Positions 11,676 through 22,720 of a stretch of DNA of 64,000 nt are shown here, piece after piece. The position numbers and the translations under genes were made by a program. Source of the stretch: Litsea cubeba (lineage: Eukaryota > Streptophyta > Magnoliopsida > Laurales > Lauraceae). Numbering within the stretch: position 1 is the stretch's first letter; each line of letters opens with the position of its first letter. Where the stretch lies: NCBI GenBank assembly GCA_012931725.1, contig CM022951.1:77129905-77193904 (forward strand). The letters are read 5' to 3'. The notes beneath the pieces are model-generated. The model ran no database searches. It saw nothing but the letters and a program-made list of their open reading frames with translations, and was not told the DNA's origin.

Positions 11676-11942
11676 TGTTGTGATCGTGTGTGCGGAAGCG
11701 TGCGATCAACAAGCAAACAATGCAAACCACAATGAAGAGAATACAGATTTATGTGGTTCGGTGATTTCACACTACGTCCACGGACAAAGCTCGTCTTCTT
11801 CTTAGATTTTCCCCCAGACTAGGGTTACAACCAAAAGAGATAATATATAGTTTTTAGACAAATACTAAATTACCCCTCAACCCTAATACTAATGCATTGG
11901 GCCTACAAAACGAGCCAAAACCCAAAACCCATAAACCTAACA
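11676..11942 (-). repeat. Right LTR (5' LTR in element sense) of the 1.45 kb copia
   Basis: Partner of 10494-10758. A tRNA primer-binding site is not recognisable next to it; that part of the leader seems to have gone with the internal deletion. Confidence 0.9.
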
Positions 11943-12236
11943 CAGGGTTTCTTCAACAGATGTTTTGAGCTGCTCCAATAAGGGGGAAAACATGCATCTC
12001 TCAAGAACAGTAGTAGAAAAGTTAAAACCCTAAAAACAGAAAGGCCAAGTGGAAGATAAAAATGGGGTGGTTTATTATTATTAATTTTTTTCTCCCAAGA
12101 GGAGAGATTGTTGTCTGCCTGAACTTTAATGCAGAAAACCCAGGTTCCAAGAAGCAGACATGGCATAGGTCCAAAACCCAAAGGAGAAAATCAGGTTTTG
12201 TAAAGCCCAGAAAGCAACAGGGTGGGTCGTGGGTCT

Positions 12237-12690
12237 AGTGACTACTGTGTCCTGTGAGAGGGAATGGGTTTGTAGTTGTAGATGATAATTGAGTTTCTGG
12301 TTTTCCGCTTTGTAAGTAGATGAAGAATTCTTCATCAGTTGGAATTGGATTTGGTTTGGGTTACTTTTATCTTATACACACAGTTAAAGCCTTGGGGCTT
12401 CATATTAATACTAGTGCCCTTCTGTAAGACAATCATATATGGGTTTGTGTTATTATTATTATTTTTTTCCTTCTTCTTTTTTGCTTGAAATGGGTCAGAT
12501 TGTTGATTTAATGAGAGTCTGGGCAGTGAGTACTGTGTCTAGTGAAAAGGAAATGAATGGGTTTGTAGTTGCAGATGATAATTGAGTTTATGTTTTCCAC
12601 TTTGTGGAGTACTGGAATATCAAGAATTCTTCATCAGTTTTGTTGGAATTGGATTGGATTTTGGTTGCTTTTATCTTATGCACACAGTTA
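12237..12690 (+). repeat. Two-copy tandem duplication, period about 288 bp
   Basis: Segments at 12237-12390 and 12525-12690 share ACTGTGTC, GGGTTTGTAGTTG(T/C)AGATGATAATTGAG, AAGAATTCTTCATCAGTT and TTTTATCTTAT(A/G)CACACAGTTAA, with scattered substitutions. The sequence between them is less similar. No coding content was recognised. Confidence 0.75.
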
Positions 12691-13926
12691 ATTATGTGTG
12701 TTTGTTTCTTATTCATAGGTTTTGGGCATTTTGAGCTAAGTTGTGGATTTGAGCATTTTGGATTTCCTCACCCAAAGGCAAGTGAATATGTATTTATTTT
12801 TATGGATATGCATGTGTTTTTATGGAACTGTAGCTTTTAAATAATGGGTGGTTGCTTCATTCGTGACTGCAAAGTTTACTTGATGTATTTGTTCTCATAG
12901 CTTGTATTGTTCCAAGAGTCAATGCCAATCTTTGGGAACAATCATTTGCTTCTCCCTTTTACTTTGTCTTTTTTTTCATTATTAATAAAACTATTGGTAT
13001 TTTTCAAAAAGAAAAAAATGGAATAGATTTGACAAAGATGTTGAACTCCAAGTCTCCAATTAATTTTAACTTTGGGTTAGCTCCCGCTTGGTTGCATCTA
13101 TACTTCTGATAGTGCAAGTGAGTGTCATGAGGTTTTTCCAATTCTTTATACAATGTGGAATCTAGTTTGGAAATACATATAACTTTTCAAGTCACTTTTG
13201 ACAGTTCCAAATTTGAGGCAATATCATAAACGTCTGGTACAAAGGAGTTTGCTAGACTCCCTGCTTCTTCTCATCTGTTGTATGGAGAAGTTGAATTGAG
13301 AGTTGTGGCATCATGCATTGATGCATGCTAGTTGTATCATTCTCTCCTTTTTTTATGTATTGTAGTGATTCATACAATCTTAGAAATTGATCTTATGCTT
13401 CCCTTTTTTTTTTCCTTTCCTATCATAGTACATTTTTTGGTAAAGCATGTTGGGATGTTGGATGTCTCAGGTAATCCTTATGGTGATGCCAGCGAATCCT
13501 TCTCAAGAGGATTTACTTACTATGTAATATCTTTTTATCATACTTCACAAGAGGATTTGTTTACTTGGTCATGGATCAAGCCCAAGTATCTGAAACTGAC
13601 CAGTGCTCTTCATTCAAATTCAATTACCATTGAGCCCTACAACATGATTTAATTTCTTTCTCGGAAATTGCACTGATTTGTCCAAGTTGGGTCAGGTTAC
13701 TTGGTAAGGTGGGTGGATAAGTCTGGTTGAATATCCAACCAGTAGTCTAAGCCAATTGTTGATTTTGGTGACCCCCTAAGCCTGGTTTGAGTTTGAGTTT
13801 AGGACCTGTGCCATGCCATTTAACAGTTTCTTGAGCCAAACACTTAAAAAAGAATAGAGTGCTTAGGAGGTGGGCTACAAATTTATAAATATGGGAAACA
13901 ACCCACTTCCAATCATGGATGTGTGG

Positions 13927-14283
13927 CTCATCTGAAGAGCAAGAATGGAGAGATGCAATCTCCAATAGATTTGATGCATGAAAGGGTGCAAGTGGTGAGC
14001 CATTTAGAGAGGCTGAAGCGAAGTTACAAGCCCTCAAATGCAACACTCAAGAACAGAGGCCATGACATCATGGTACGCAGAGATTATTTATTTATTATTG
14101 TTGCTGTTCTTATTTTGCTCATGCCATGCACAATAGTCTAAAGGTTTCTTTCTTTTTTTCTTTTGGCTGAATCCAGTTGAAATGGGTCGATGATGCTGGA
14201 TCAATTAATGTTAATGGGACTGACTATGAGCTTAAACAATGCCATTGGCACTCCCCTTCTGAGCATACCATTAATGGTAGGAG
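13927..14283 (+). pseudogene. Alpha carbonic anhydrase gene fragment, two exons
   Basis: Exon A (to 14072) reads [20 protein letters not shown] and then [21 protein letters not shown]. Exon B (14177-14283) reads [20 protein letters not shown] and [16 protein letters not shown]. These are hallmarks of plant alpha carbonic anhydrases: the QSPIDL entry motif and the HWH zinc-ligand pair. The junctions follow GT-AG (ATG-GTACGC, ATCCAG-TTG, GAG-GTGAGC). The family is normally about 270 residues; here the signal peptide exon, the third zinc histidine (ELHMVHES region) and the C-terminal half are absent, so no enzyme can be made. It sits next to beta-amylase fragments inside a probable CACTA element, suggesting capture. 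Confidence 0.85.
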
Positions 14284-14787
14284 GTGAGCTGTTTCTTCCC
14301 TTCCCTGCCGCCTCTATTCGTCAATGTATCTAAATCTATATACCCTGCATCAAAGCTTTTTGCGTCTTCAGATGGGCCTCTCTGAGCTGATATTTTTATT
14401 TTCTAAATCTTACATTCCTTCCATGAGATTCCTTTATAATCTTATGTGGTAGCATTTGGCATTGAATCCTATTTCTTTCATCAGTCTTTCAGGCCTCAGT
14501 CTTGCTTATGGAAGCTTCTTCCTCTGATGCATTATTTTCACCAATCTTGGCAAGTTTATTGGATCTGTTTTTATGGATGCAACATAGAGGAAAACATTGA
14601 GTTGTTTTTCCTCTTTTTGCATGGAAAAGCATTATATAAAAAAAAAAAAAAAGACATTCACATAAAAATTAGAGGCTTTTCCTTGACACCAAGGAATGCT
14701 GTGCATTGCAAAAATGTGTCCTCATGGGTTTGTGCAAAGTAGTTTTTGAGAAAAAATGTAAGTGGCTTATGTAGGAGAGTGATTTAG

Positions 14788-15163
14788 GTATTATTTAGTT
14801 TTGGTAGAAGAAATCAGGAGTACATTTCATTGGGATGTGATGTTCTTCCTGTTCTTAGAGGAAGGTCTCCAATTCAAGCATATTCGGATTTTATGAGGAA
14901 CTTTAGAGATACTTTTAGAGAGTTTCTGGGAGATATCATAACAGTGAGTTGTTACTATTTTTGAACTCATGGGTTGTTATTTGGTGATGATGAAAATGAT
15001 CTACCCCACTTAAAATGGGGGTCTGATTAGTTTTTTAATTTTCAGGGAGTTCAAGTTGGAATGGGTCCTGCTGGTGAGTTGAGATATCCTTCTTGCCCTT
15101 CGGAGAAGCTGCTGTGGGGCATGGTGATTTAGGGAGCTTGGAGAGTTCCAGTGCTATGATAAG
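14788..15163 (+). pseudogene. Beta-amylase (GH14) gene fragment, two exons
   Basis: Exon A (about 14788-14943) encodes [20 protein letters not shown] and then [17 protein letters not shown]. Exon B (15046-15163) encodes GVQVGMGPAGELRYPSCPSE and, after disruption, ELGEFQCYDK. These match the middle of plant beta-amylases; the Glu in GPAGELRYP corresponds to the catalytic acid. The splice sites fit (ACA-GTGAGT, TTTCAG-GGA, AAG-GTAGGT). An extra G near 15118 shifts the frame, and a TGA lies in the original frame just after. Neither the N-terminal half nor the C-terminal barrel is present nearby, so this is a fragment. Which beta-amylase clade it came from is uncertain. Confidence 0.85.
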
Positions 15164-15248
15164 GTAGGTAAGCTATTTTTTTTTAATTGCATTGACATTC
15201 ATTTCATTGAATCTGCTGGTGCTTAGAAGAACTCTTTAAACTATTTTT

Positions 15249-15660
15249 AGTTCATTTGTTAAATTAATAAGTAATGCTTACTCCATTTGTTTTTTCTGGC
15301 CTTGCTTAATTTCCTATTGTTCGTCAGTAGATACTCTGTTCATTTGTGAAAATGTGCAATGTATACTCTAGTTGGGTTTTCTGGCCTTGCTTAATTTCCT
15401 ATTATTTGCCAGTAGATACTCAGACCCTGTTCATTCACAGTTCATTTGTTAAACTGTGTAATGCTTACTCCACTTGGGTTTTCTGTTCTTAAGTTCCTAT
15501 TATTCGACAGTAGATGCTCTGCTCATTAAAAATGTGTGTTGTTTACTCCAGTTGTATTTTCTAACCTTGCTTAATTTCCTATTCTTTACCAATAGATACT
15601 CTACTCTGTTCATTCAGTTCATTTGTTGAAATGTGCAATGTTTGCTCCAGTTGGGTTTAC
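15249..15660 (+). repeat. Tandem repeat of 80-105 bp units, about four copies
   Basis: Each unit contains CTTGCTTAATTTCCTATT, CAGTAGATACTC, GTTCATTTGTTAAA and TTACTCCAGTTGGGTTTTCT in order. Units differ by small indels and substitutions. They directly follow the beta-amylase fragment. Confidence 0.8.
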
Positions 15661-16490
15661 CAATAGATTCTAAATAAATGTTATTTATTGGTTGTTCCTT
15701 TGAATTTATAGTTTTCAATTCAATAGTATGGATGCTTCTTTGTTGATGGGATAAGTCTTTGTTGATGATGGTTATTTTACGAGTGTAGGGGTTGCATGAT
15801 GTTATAAAGCTAGTTCCTATTGACCTAGCGAATAATGGCTTGGCCAAGCAAGGATCTAATGATGTAACTAATGGCTTGGCCAAGCAAGGATCTGCGTTAT
15901 ACTACCCTTGTTTTTTCAGGTTTTTAAAGCCATATTGGATGCTATCTTCTCATATGCTGCTATTTAATGAGGTTGAAGTCTCCCAGACCCCAGCAATCAG
16001 CATGAAATAGAAGTTTAAAAGTTTAAAATAGAAGCACTTTGAAGCTTGCCACCCCTACTGTAAGTTGATTGTTTTTTTTTTTTTTTTGCTTGTAATTGTG
16101 ATTATAAGCTTTCATCTGTCTAGATTTAGTTATATGGGTCAGTTGAATATTTGAAGTCACGATGGATTCTTTTCTGGAATTTTCTCCCAATAGTCAGCGC
16201 CTGCAAAGAAAATTTTATAATTAATCATTTGATTGTCTTTTATACGTTTAAAATTGATATCTTATTTTAATGTGCAATTCACTTTTGGTTATTATTTTTA
16301 TGTTCTGGATTTTTTTTACTTTAGTTTTTTAATTCTGTTTTGCAAATACTATTTTTTAGTATAAACATGAGCATCTTATTATTCATATTGATACTCTGCC
16401 TGTTGATAGATAAACATTAGCATCTTATTGCTGACATCTTCTTGCTCTATTGTAATACATCAACAAGTCAAAAAATACAAAGCACAAGAA

Positions 16491-16569
16491 AATGGTTCTT
16501 CTTTTAGAGATGACGTTGTTGCAAAGGTACTCGGTCCTGATCCACGAGGACGAGTTAGAAGGCTTGGGT
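16491..16569 (+). pseudogene. Fragment of a CACTA accessory transposase (En/Spm type)
   Basis: The plus strand reads NGSSFRDDVVAKVLGPDPRG followed by RVRRLG, resembling the conserved D-x-x-x-KVLG-GRVRGLG segment of the plant En/Spm-type (TNPA/Transposase_24-like) proteins. It is about 1 kb upstream of the CACTA terminus in the expected orientation. Stops follow directly, and no TNP2-type transposase was found. Confidence 0.6.
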
Positions 16570-17107
16570 ATTGATCGAGCAACTCCTTTAAAGTTGGAGG
16601 GTCAAGCACAAATGAATAACCCGAGTTGCCTATGACTGTTTTGTATTATTTATGCCTATAAGAAGAAAAATGTTTGTTTGCCTTGTATTGTATTGGAGTG
16701 CTATGAGTAGGATATGTGATTTATTTGTATTTCTGTAGGGATTATGGCAGTAATTACTCCACCCATGAAGCAATTAAATAGAAATAATGCAGTGGTTGGT
16801 GGGATGGGTTCATATTTGTTAGTGTCCTGTGAATCTTGTAAATGAACAAACAATAATTCCCTCATTGTTTTGGTATTGATTTGAATAGATGATCCTTTTC
16901 ATGTATTTTTTTCCCATGGCCTATCTGGCTTGTATAGACTGTAAGTCCAATGCTTTATTTTTAACTGCAGGTCCAGTGTTTATTTGCAGGTTCTGTTTAC
17001 AATTTTTATTTTAGTTTATTAATTTGTATTTGTAGCAATAAAAAAATGTGGATTTAATTTTTTTTTAAATTAAAAAATAATTAAATTTTTTTATAAAAAA
17101 AAATAAT

Positions 17108-17578
17108 TAAGGCGCGTCTTGCGTGCCGTAAATTGAAACTCACCAATTCTTTAATGGCCTGCATTTGCAAGTCGTAAAAACATATACTCAATTATGGCTT
17201 GCATTTGGAGCCGTTAATCAGATTGTACAAACCCATTTACAGCCCACAAATGCAAGCTGTGTAAAACAATTTTATTTTAAGTATTCACGGCGTACTACGT
17301 GTGCCATAAACTTAAGCACACCAATGCTTTAACGGCACTCAGATCGCGTCGTAAAAGTTTAGTATTTACGGCCTGCTTAGTAGGCCATAAATCTGGTCCA
17401 AAAAATCCTAACAGCAACATTTTCGGCGTGCATTAATCCTACTTACGGCCTGTATATGCACGCCGTAATTACATCGAACCTTTTATGGCAGGAGCTTTTA
17501 CGGCACGACCCCCTTGAGCCGTAAATTTACATTTACGGCGCGCATGAAGCGCTGTAAAAGCCCTCAAATGGTGTAGTG
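17108..17578 (+). repeat. CACTA subterminal repeats and right terminus
   Basis: At least ten copies of a short motif related to TTTACGGC(G/C), or its complement GCCGTAAA, in both orientations, often followed by TGCATTTGCA or GTGCG. The region ends CCCTCAAATGGTGTAGTG, the inverse of a CACTA-type terminus. Such bidirectional short repeats bind the transposase accessory protein in this superfamily. Confidence 0.75.
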
Positions 17579-17846
17579 CGTTGAGGATTTTCTCACCGGA
17601 GGGGTGCTGTAACTGCCCTCGAAGGTGCATCTAAATGGTGATGCTCTTCGACGTGGATCTGGATGAAGCGGCGTTCATCGAAGTCGTCGACTGCATCAGT
17701 TCTTGCCCTGGACCTCCTTTGAGGAAGAGGAACAAGCGAAGATCGTCCCGCATGGGGTGTCTTGGAGGTTTCTTCGCCTTTCGCAGCTCTCTTAGTCATG
17801 GTGTAAGGAAAGATTTAATCAATCGTTCCCCACAGACGGAGCCAAT
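17579..17846 (-). pseudogene. Gypsy gag start and primer-binding site
   Basis: On the minus strand a frame of 68 codons (17593-17799) begins MTKRAAKGEETSKTPHAG. Upstream of it is the leader, and next to the LTR the sequence reads TTGGCTCCGTCTGTGGGGAA, a primer-binding-site-like segment resembling the TGGCGCCG... type used by many plant gypsy elements. The gag frame ends abruptly where the CACTA terminus begins at 17578. Confidence 0.65.
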
Positions 17847-18636
17847 TGTAAGTGCAGAAAATATAACACACAAGATTAGAGGGTGCCTAATAGGACTTAT
17901 CCAAATGATTGGTTGGGATTAGCTCCTTTGAACCTGAAAGGGGAGAAAGAAAGGGTCAGAGGACCCTAGTTGTGGGCAGCGCATGGCTCTCCGATGCCTA
18001 AGTTAGTACATGGACTGAAGAAAGGTTGGAGAAGAAGAGAGACAGAGTAATGGCTCATGAAAGTGTATGTCCGCGTACCTGAGTTGGAGTGAACTTCTCT
18101 ATTATTTATAGAGGAGTTTACTAGATATTTGGTAGTGGGCCCATTGATTTGACAGGTGGAGTCTCATTAGCCCACAAAGAAATAAATGAGGGTCCATCAC
18201 AGCCCACACTGCATTTATTGACAGTCCGATCAGCCCACATAGCATTTAATGTCAGTCATGTTGGACCTGATTCTCTTGACTTATCGGCGGTAGAGGTCCC
18301 ATCGGATCCTTTCTTAGGCCCTGCCCTGTAGCCGCTGGACGCCGCTTTGTCAGAGATCCGGTGAAGATTGCGGACGGCTATGATGGCACATCTGTCTCAT
18401 TAGCGCATGCCTGTATTTAGCCACGTGTCTTATAACGCGACTGGCTTGTCAATGTCTGTCCCGGTTGGCAGCCTGGTGCTCTAGCCGAGACGTATGGCCG
18501 AAGTCAAGGCATATCGGGTCCCGGCTAGCATCTTGCCTTCATTGGCGAAGCCGTGGTCAAGATGGAGATAGGACCAATTAGCAGCTTAATGCCAAAACCA
18601 ATTTGATCTCAGAAGCTTAGGAAATACCCCACACAC
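17847..18636 (-). repeat. 5' LTR of a gypsy element
   Basis: The minus-strand LTR runs from TGTGTGTGGGG at about 18636 to CACTTACA at 17847, directly next to the primer-binding-site-like sequence. A promoter-like TATTTATAGAGG region is at about 18102-18113. No second LTR copy is in the window, which fits truncation of the 3' part. Confidence 0.65.
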
Positions 18637-18637
18637 A

Positions 18638-19944
18638 AAGCTTTACGCAATTCATTATCTTAAAGAAGTCCACAACATTCCATTATATTTTATGAATCAA
18701 GATTTAAGGAAAGGGATTGAGCAATCAGTCAAAATTGAAATTAAAATAGGAACTGAAAGTCAATCTTGCGATTGAAATCAGCGTCTTTAATATACAATTA
18801 CAAGTTCTACTCAAAGCAAAAATAGCATCGAAATGAAGCTACTGCTCTGCCAAACGTTAAATAGAAGCACCATAGAGTTTCAGGGACTCTAGATTGCACA
18901 GCGTTCAGTATGGACTTTCCATCATAAGAATCCATGATGGGCACTGCAACAGAGCCTGTTACATCACCCCCCCCCCCCAATCATCTAAGGGGCCTACCCC
19001 AGGAGTTCAGCCAGAGGGCGACTGTCTGGTCCTCATCTCAACCATTAAAACCTCGGGCCATCTATCATGGGATATGATGCTTCTGTGGAAACATACCATG
19101 AACATGTTAAGCACAATGGCGAGATGGACACTCCATCATTGTAAACGTTCGGCCAATCAAGTGGCGGACATGCTGGCACATTATAACATATCGGTCGGGG
19201 CTGGCGAGATAGCTAACATGCCTCTGGCGATCAAGGAGAGGTGATCGAGGAAGAAAAGAGGCGAGCTATAACCTATACCAAGTCCTTTCGCCACGAAGCA
19301 GGGGATAAGACGAGGTCCTCGCATGGTCTCTACATCCAACTTGGAAAGGGACAATGAGATCATGGTCCCAGAGATGGCAGTCCGTCGCAACTCATTCCTC
19401 ATTCCCCATGATAGAACGGCAATTGGTTGATAAGTTGCCTACAACAATGTCAACAAATAGAGGAGGAAGCAATGCTCCTTGCAGGAGTCCCTTTGGGTTT
19501 TGTTTAAATTCTTTTTTGCCTTTACTGTTGCACTTTCATGCTTTGGTAGTTACACAGGTGGCCATGGCCTTCTGCCGACACCACTACTTGTTTAACAATC
19601 TGTACCCCTCTTTCATACCTCTAGCTGTCACCCTCTATCCTCAATAAAATCCACCTTTTCTTGCAAAAAAAAAATCCATGCACACCATATTGAAAGCCTG
19701 CAATGCCTGACGCTTACGAGTTTTATATAGTGGTAATCTGAATCAGCTGATAAATAAAAGAAGCTTTCTTTCCTTTAGTTTTTCTTTTGCTTTGAATATA
19801 TATAGGTCAATATAAAATGGGAGATATTGACCAGGATTGCAGCCCATTATAAAATTTATATATACGAAAGAGGCGAATATCAATTGAGAACTCAGCCTCA
19901 ATTTGTTCAGTTGATTTTGACTTATGCTCAATTAATTTTGACCA
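18638..19944. repeat. Duplicated segment, copy 1 (interrupted by a LINE)
   Basis: Sequence from CAAAGCTTTACG to TTTTGACCA matches 61625-62708 in the same orientation with about 85-90% identity by eye. On the minus strand both copies can read MDSYDG, then ILNAVQSRVPETLW. Its function is unknown; a gene tail or an uncatalogued transposon are both possible. Relative to copy 2 it has gained a LINE and lacks about 450 bp between two short TGAAAGC(C/T)TG repeats. Confidence 0.75.
18937..19672 (+). mobile_element. 5'-truncated LINE insertion with RNase H tail
   Basis: A 736-bp insertion flanked by 8-bp duplications AATCCATG (18929-18936 and 19673-19680), ending in a short A tract after CCTTTTCTTGC. 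The plus frame contains WTLHHCKRSANQVADMLAHY, the plant LINE RNase H signature ending in a VAD-x-LA motif. The duplicated host segment at 61920-61927 has a single uninterrupted AATCCATG, giving the empty site. A run of about ten C lies near its 5' end (18967-18978). Confidence 0.85.
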
Positions 19945-21566
19945 TTTGATTATAGTAACTTCTCTCCATTTCATTCAGTGATTCTAAAAGCGAATTATTA
20001 CTCCTTAAAAGAAAGCTTTAAATAAGATATATAACACCTCAAATTAATAACGTAATCTCAAATCAAACCATCTCTCAATGACACGATTTCATATACAAAG
20101 CAATTTTGTCAGTAATCAATCCAATTTAGTTAAGAGATAATTAATGCCATGCCATTGTTGCCCATTTAATTCTCTTTAATTCATATATTCAAAGCCAATT
20201 CGGTTCCATAGTAAATTTTAGGAATTACATTTGGATCTTTTCTATGGTCATCAATTTGCACCCAACCCTTGAATATAACATTAAGAGTTCTCTTCCTATA
20301 TCCTTAAAACCTTATTTAATACAATAAAATCCCTTAAATCTTGAGTGATTAGTTCTCTCCCAAAAACTCTCTAACGCCTCTAAATGACCAAAGATAAATC
20401 AAAACTCAATAACGTTCATTCACATGTTACCTTCATTGCCTTTTGGTTTCTCCCTCCATTCTCCAAATCTATATATAATTCCCTTCACCGAAAAATATTG
20501 CTAGATACTGTCCTTTTGCCACCTTAATTTTTTTTTAGTATTCTGATAATAGGCTTTCATTTCAAAGCTGAAGATATGTATAACCAATAGAAGATGATGG
20601 GGCATTGCTCATGGACGAGGAGGTGTACTTGCACAAACTTGGATTTTTCTCATATGGATTGAATCTATGATTTTACTTTTTTTTCCCTATGAATTTCTCT
20701 AATCTCTTTAGCAAGGTTTTTGTATATACACTTTTTTTTCCTTTTCTTTTTCTATTTTTCTCTTTATGCTTTGCATATCAATCACCTTCCCATCAGTCAT
20801 ATAAGTCATATTTTTGTTATGCATTTTCCATTAAATTCGTCTAGATTGAGTCTTTATTTAATGAGACTTTTGGTAGATAAGTTTATGCTGATTATATAAC
20901 ATTCAATTCTTTATTCTTCTAATCCCATCGACGCATGAATGATTTATACATCTCAAGCAAATTATATTTTAGTTAATAATTGTAGGCTGCCAATCCAAAC
21001 CGCCCAATGTAAGTTTTTTTTTTTTTTTTTTATAGTGAAGTATAGTTTTTGAATTGATTTTTTTTTTCATTATATGCTTTGTTTTAAAGAAACAATTGTT
21101 TATCATTTATGTTGAATATTTAAATTCTATGCTTTGTGATTTGCCTAATTAATCAGTGAATTCTTCAAACACACACACACAACATTGAATACTTCTTTAA
21201 TTTATCCACCTGTCTCTGCCTTTATCTAGTTCAGTGTTCTCTCTCTTTTCTAGGAAATTGTGAGTGGGATTCTCAAATATTACCATATTATAATTTTAAT
21301 ATAATTTACAATGATTTGAGTCATGAGTTCTAAATATCGTAATATCACAATATTAATCATTGTATTCTAATTTCACGTGGAACATTTTTGGATTTTTATT
21401 GAATTGTATATTTTTGCAAGACGGCTCTTTTCTTTCTTCTTTACTGATTTTTATATATAACATGACAGCATGCAAAGATATGCAAGTTTATGGTGAGCTC
21501 CTTATATTTTTCCTTTTAAGTTTTAGTAGGAAACTGGTGAGTATGAATTTATATCTATCTATTAGA
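19945..21566. other. AT-rich intergenic stretch with no recognised gene
   Basis: Long T runs (for example near 21007-21030) and a short CA repeat at about 21170. No frame with family motifs was found. Confidence 0.5.
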
Positions 21567-22131
21567 TTTTATTAAGGGGCATTCGGCGACAGGTCCCTGA
21601 ACATGTCACTTTATTGCCTTAGGTCCACAAAAAAAAGTCATGCAGCCAAAGGTCCCTCTCACACTTATTCATACCTGAAATGACCAATTTGCCCCTATCT
21701 TTAAGTAACCCAAACCGTTACACACTTGCGTCAGCCGTTTGTTCCTTTCTGGCACGCGTCCCGAGAGAAGAAGGAAACAGCAGCACGTGGGTTAGTCTTC
21801 CTCTTTATCCTGATGACGCGCAGAACTCGAGATGTGATGAGAAAAATACAAAAGAAAACAAGACGTGTTCTCTTTGGTGCTTTTCCTGCTGGCGTGCGGA
21901 ACTCAAGGCAACACAAAGAAGTAAATGGGAAGACTTCTCCCTTACTGATGACGTACTCACGATTTATCTGCCCAACAAAAAAACGCCAGTCATCCTCTTC
22001 CTTCCAACGAGTTGCAGAAAATAAAAACGAAGGGCCATCTGCCTTACGAAAGTCTTCGATCTACTCCGATCTAAATCGTGACTTCGTGATCCAAATCATC
22101 GAAACGCACGGTACCAAGCTCTGATACCAAG

Positions 22132-22720
22132 TGGCATTCGTTCCAAGTGAGAGATTGTAGAATAGAGAGCAAGGACTGGTGAGGGAGAGGAGATAGAAGA
22201 GCTTAGTTGCAGGTTTTACTGAAAATGAAATTATTCTGAGTTTTTGTATAGTTTATCTGAGTTTTTGACAAATTTATCTGAATTTTTGTGAAATTTATCT
22301 GAGTTCTGTTCAGATAAATTTATTTCAGAACTCAGATAATTTGACAGAAATTCAGATAAATTTCACAGAACTCAGATAAATTTGCCTGAAACTCAGATAA
22401 ATTTAACAGAAACTCAGATAAATTTCACAGAAAATCAGATAATTTGACAAAAATCAACCTGACCTGACCCGAACTGACACAAAACTTCAACTTCTGTAGC
22501 ATAGGTGATGAATTGAGTTTATAAAACAATCAAGGCCTTTTCCTAATTTCTATAAACTCAAGGGCAAGGTGAACAACTAAATCTCCAGTCACATCTTAGA
22601 ATCACAAATGCGAATCCCACTCAAAAACCAGTGGCTCGCACTAATACCCACTGCCAAAGCTTTGACCTTTCAAACAAAACATGACTAATCTCAATTATAC
22701 CTAACCAAACCACCCCCTCT
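22132..22720 (-). repeat. Possible copia-type LTR fragment inside the Mutator-like element
   Basis: At 22118-22130 the minus strand reads TTGGTATCAGAGC, which matches the initiator-tRNA primer-binding site used by copia elements. It lies one base from a TGGCATTCG start. By this reading an LTR extends rightward from 22132, but its far end is not defined, and no gag or pol was recognised to the left. Confidence 0.35.
22235..22447. repeat. Inverted and tandem ATTTATCTGAG repeat block
   Basis: Three units of TTTATCTGAGTTTTTG type are followed by six or more in the opposite orientation (AACTCAGATAAATTT), spaced about 22-26 bp. The whole block can fold back on itself. Confidence 0.75.

Larger units (their letters stand above)
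10494..11942 (-). mobile_element. Internally deleted Ty1/copia element, 1.45 kb
   Basis: Two LTRs of about 265 bp (10494-10758 and 11676-11942) start TGTTGTGATCG and end AACCTAACA. Perfect 5-bp target duplications CAGGG lie at 10489-10493 and 11943-11947. Just inside the left LTR, the minus strand reads AAGTGGAAAT before the LTR, a plausible polypurine tract, which fixes the orientation as minus. The interior is only about 0.9 kb: the end of integrase joined to the last residues of RNase H. Gag, protease and reverse transcriptase are gone, so it could only have moved with help from a relative. The near-identical LTRs suggest a fairly recent insertion. Confidence 0.9.
9441..17578 (+). mobile_element. 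Probable CACTA-type insertion carrying host gene fragments
   Basis: The right end is well supported: the sequence ends in GGTGTAGTG at 17578, the complement of the CACTA-type terminus CACTACACC. It is preceded by a subterminal repeat region (17108-17578), and a fragment of the CACTA second protein lies at about 16491-16569. The left end is inferred. Gypsy gag sequence stops near 9440 and resumes with the gag start at 17579 in the same orientation, as expected if about 8.1 kb inserted into gag. I did not find a matching CACTACACC at the left end, so the left limit is uncertain. Inside lie a nested copia (10494-11942), two tandem duplications, and pieces of two host genes. Confidence 0.45.
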
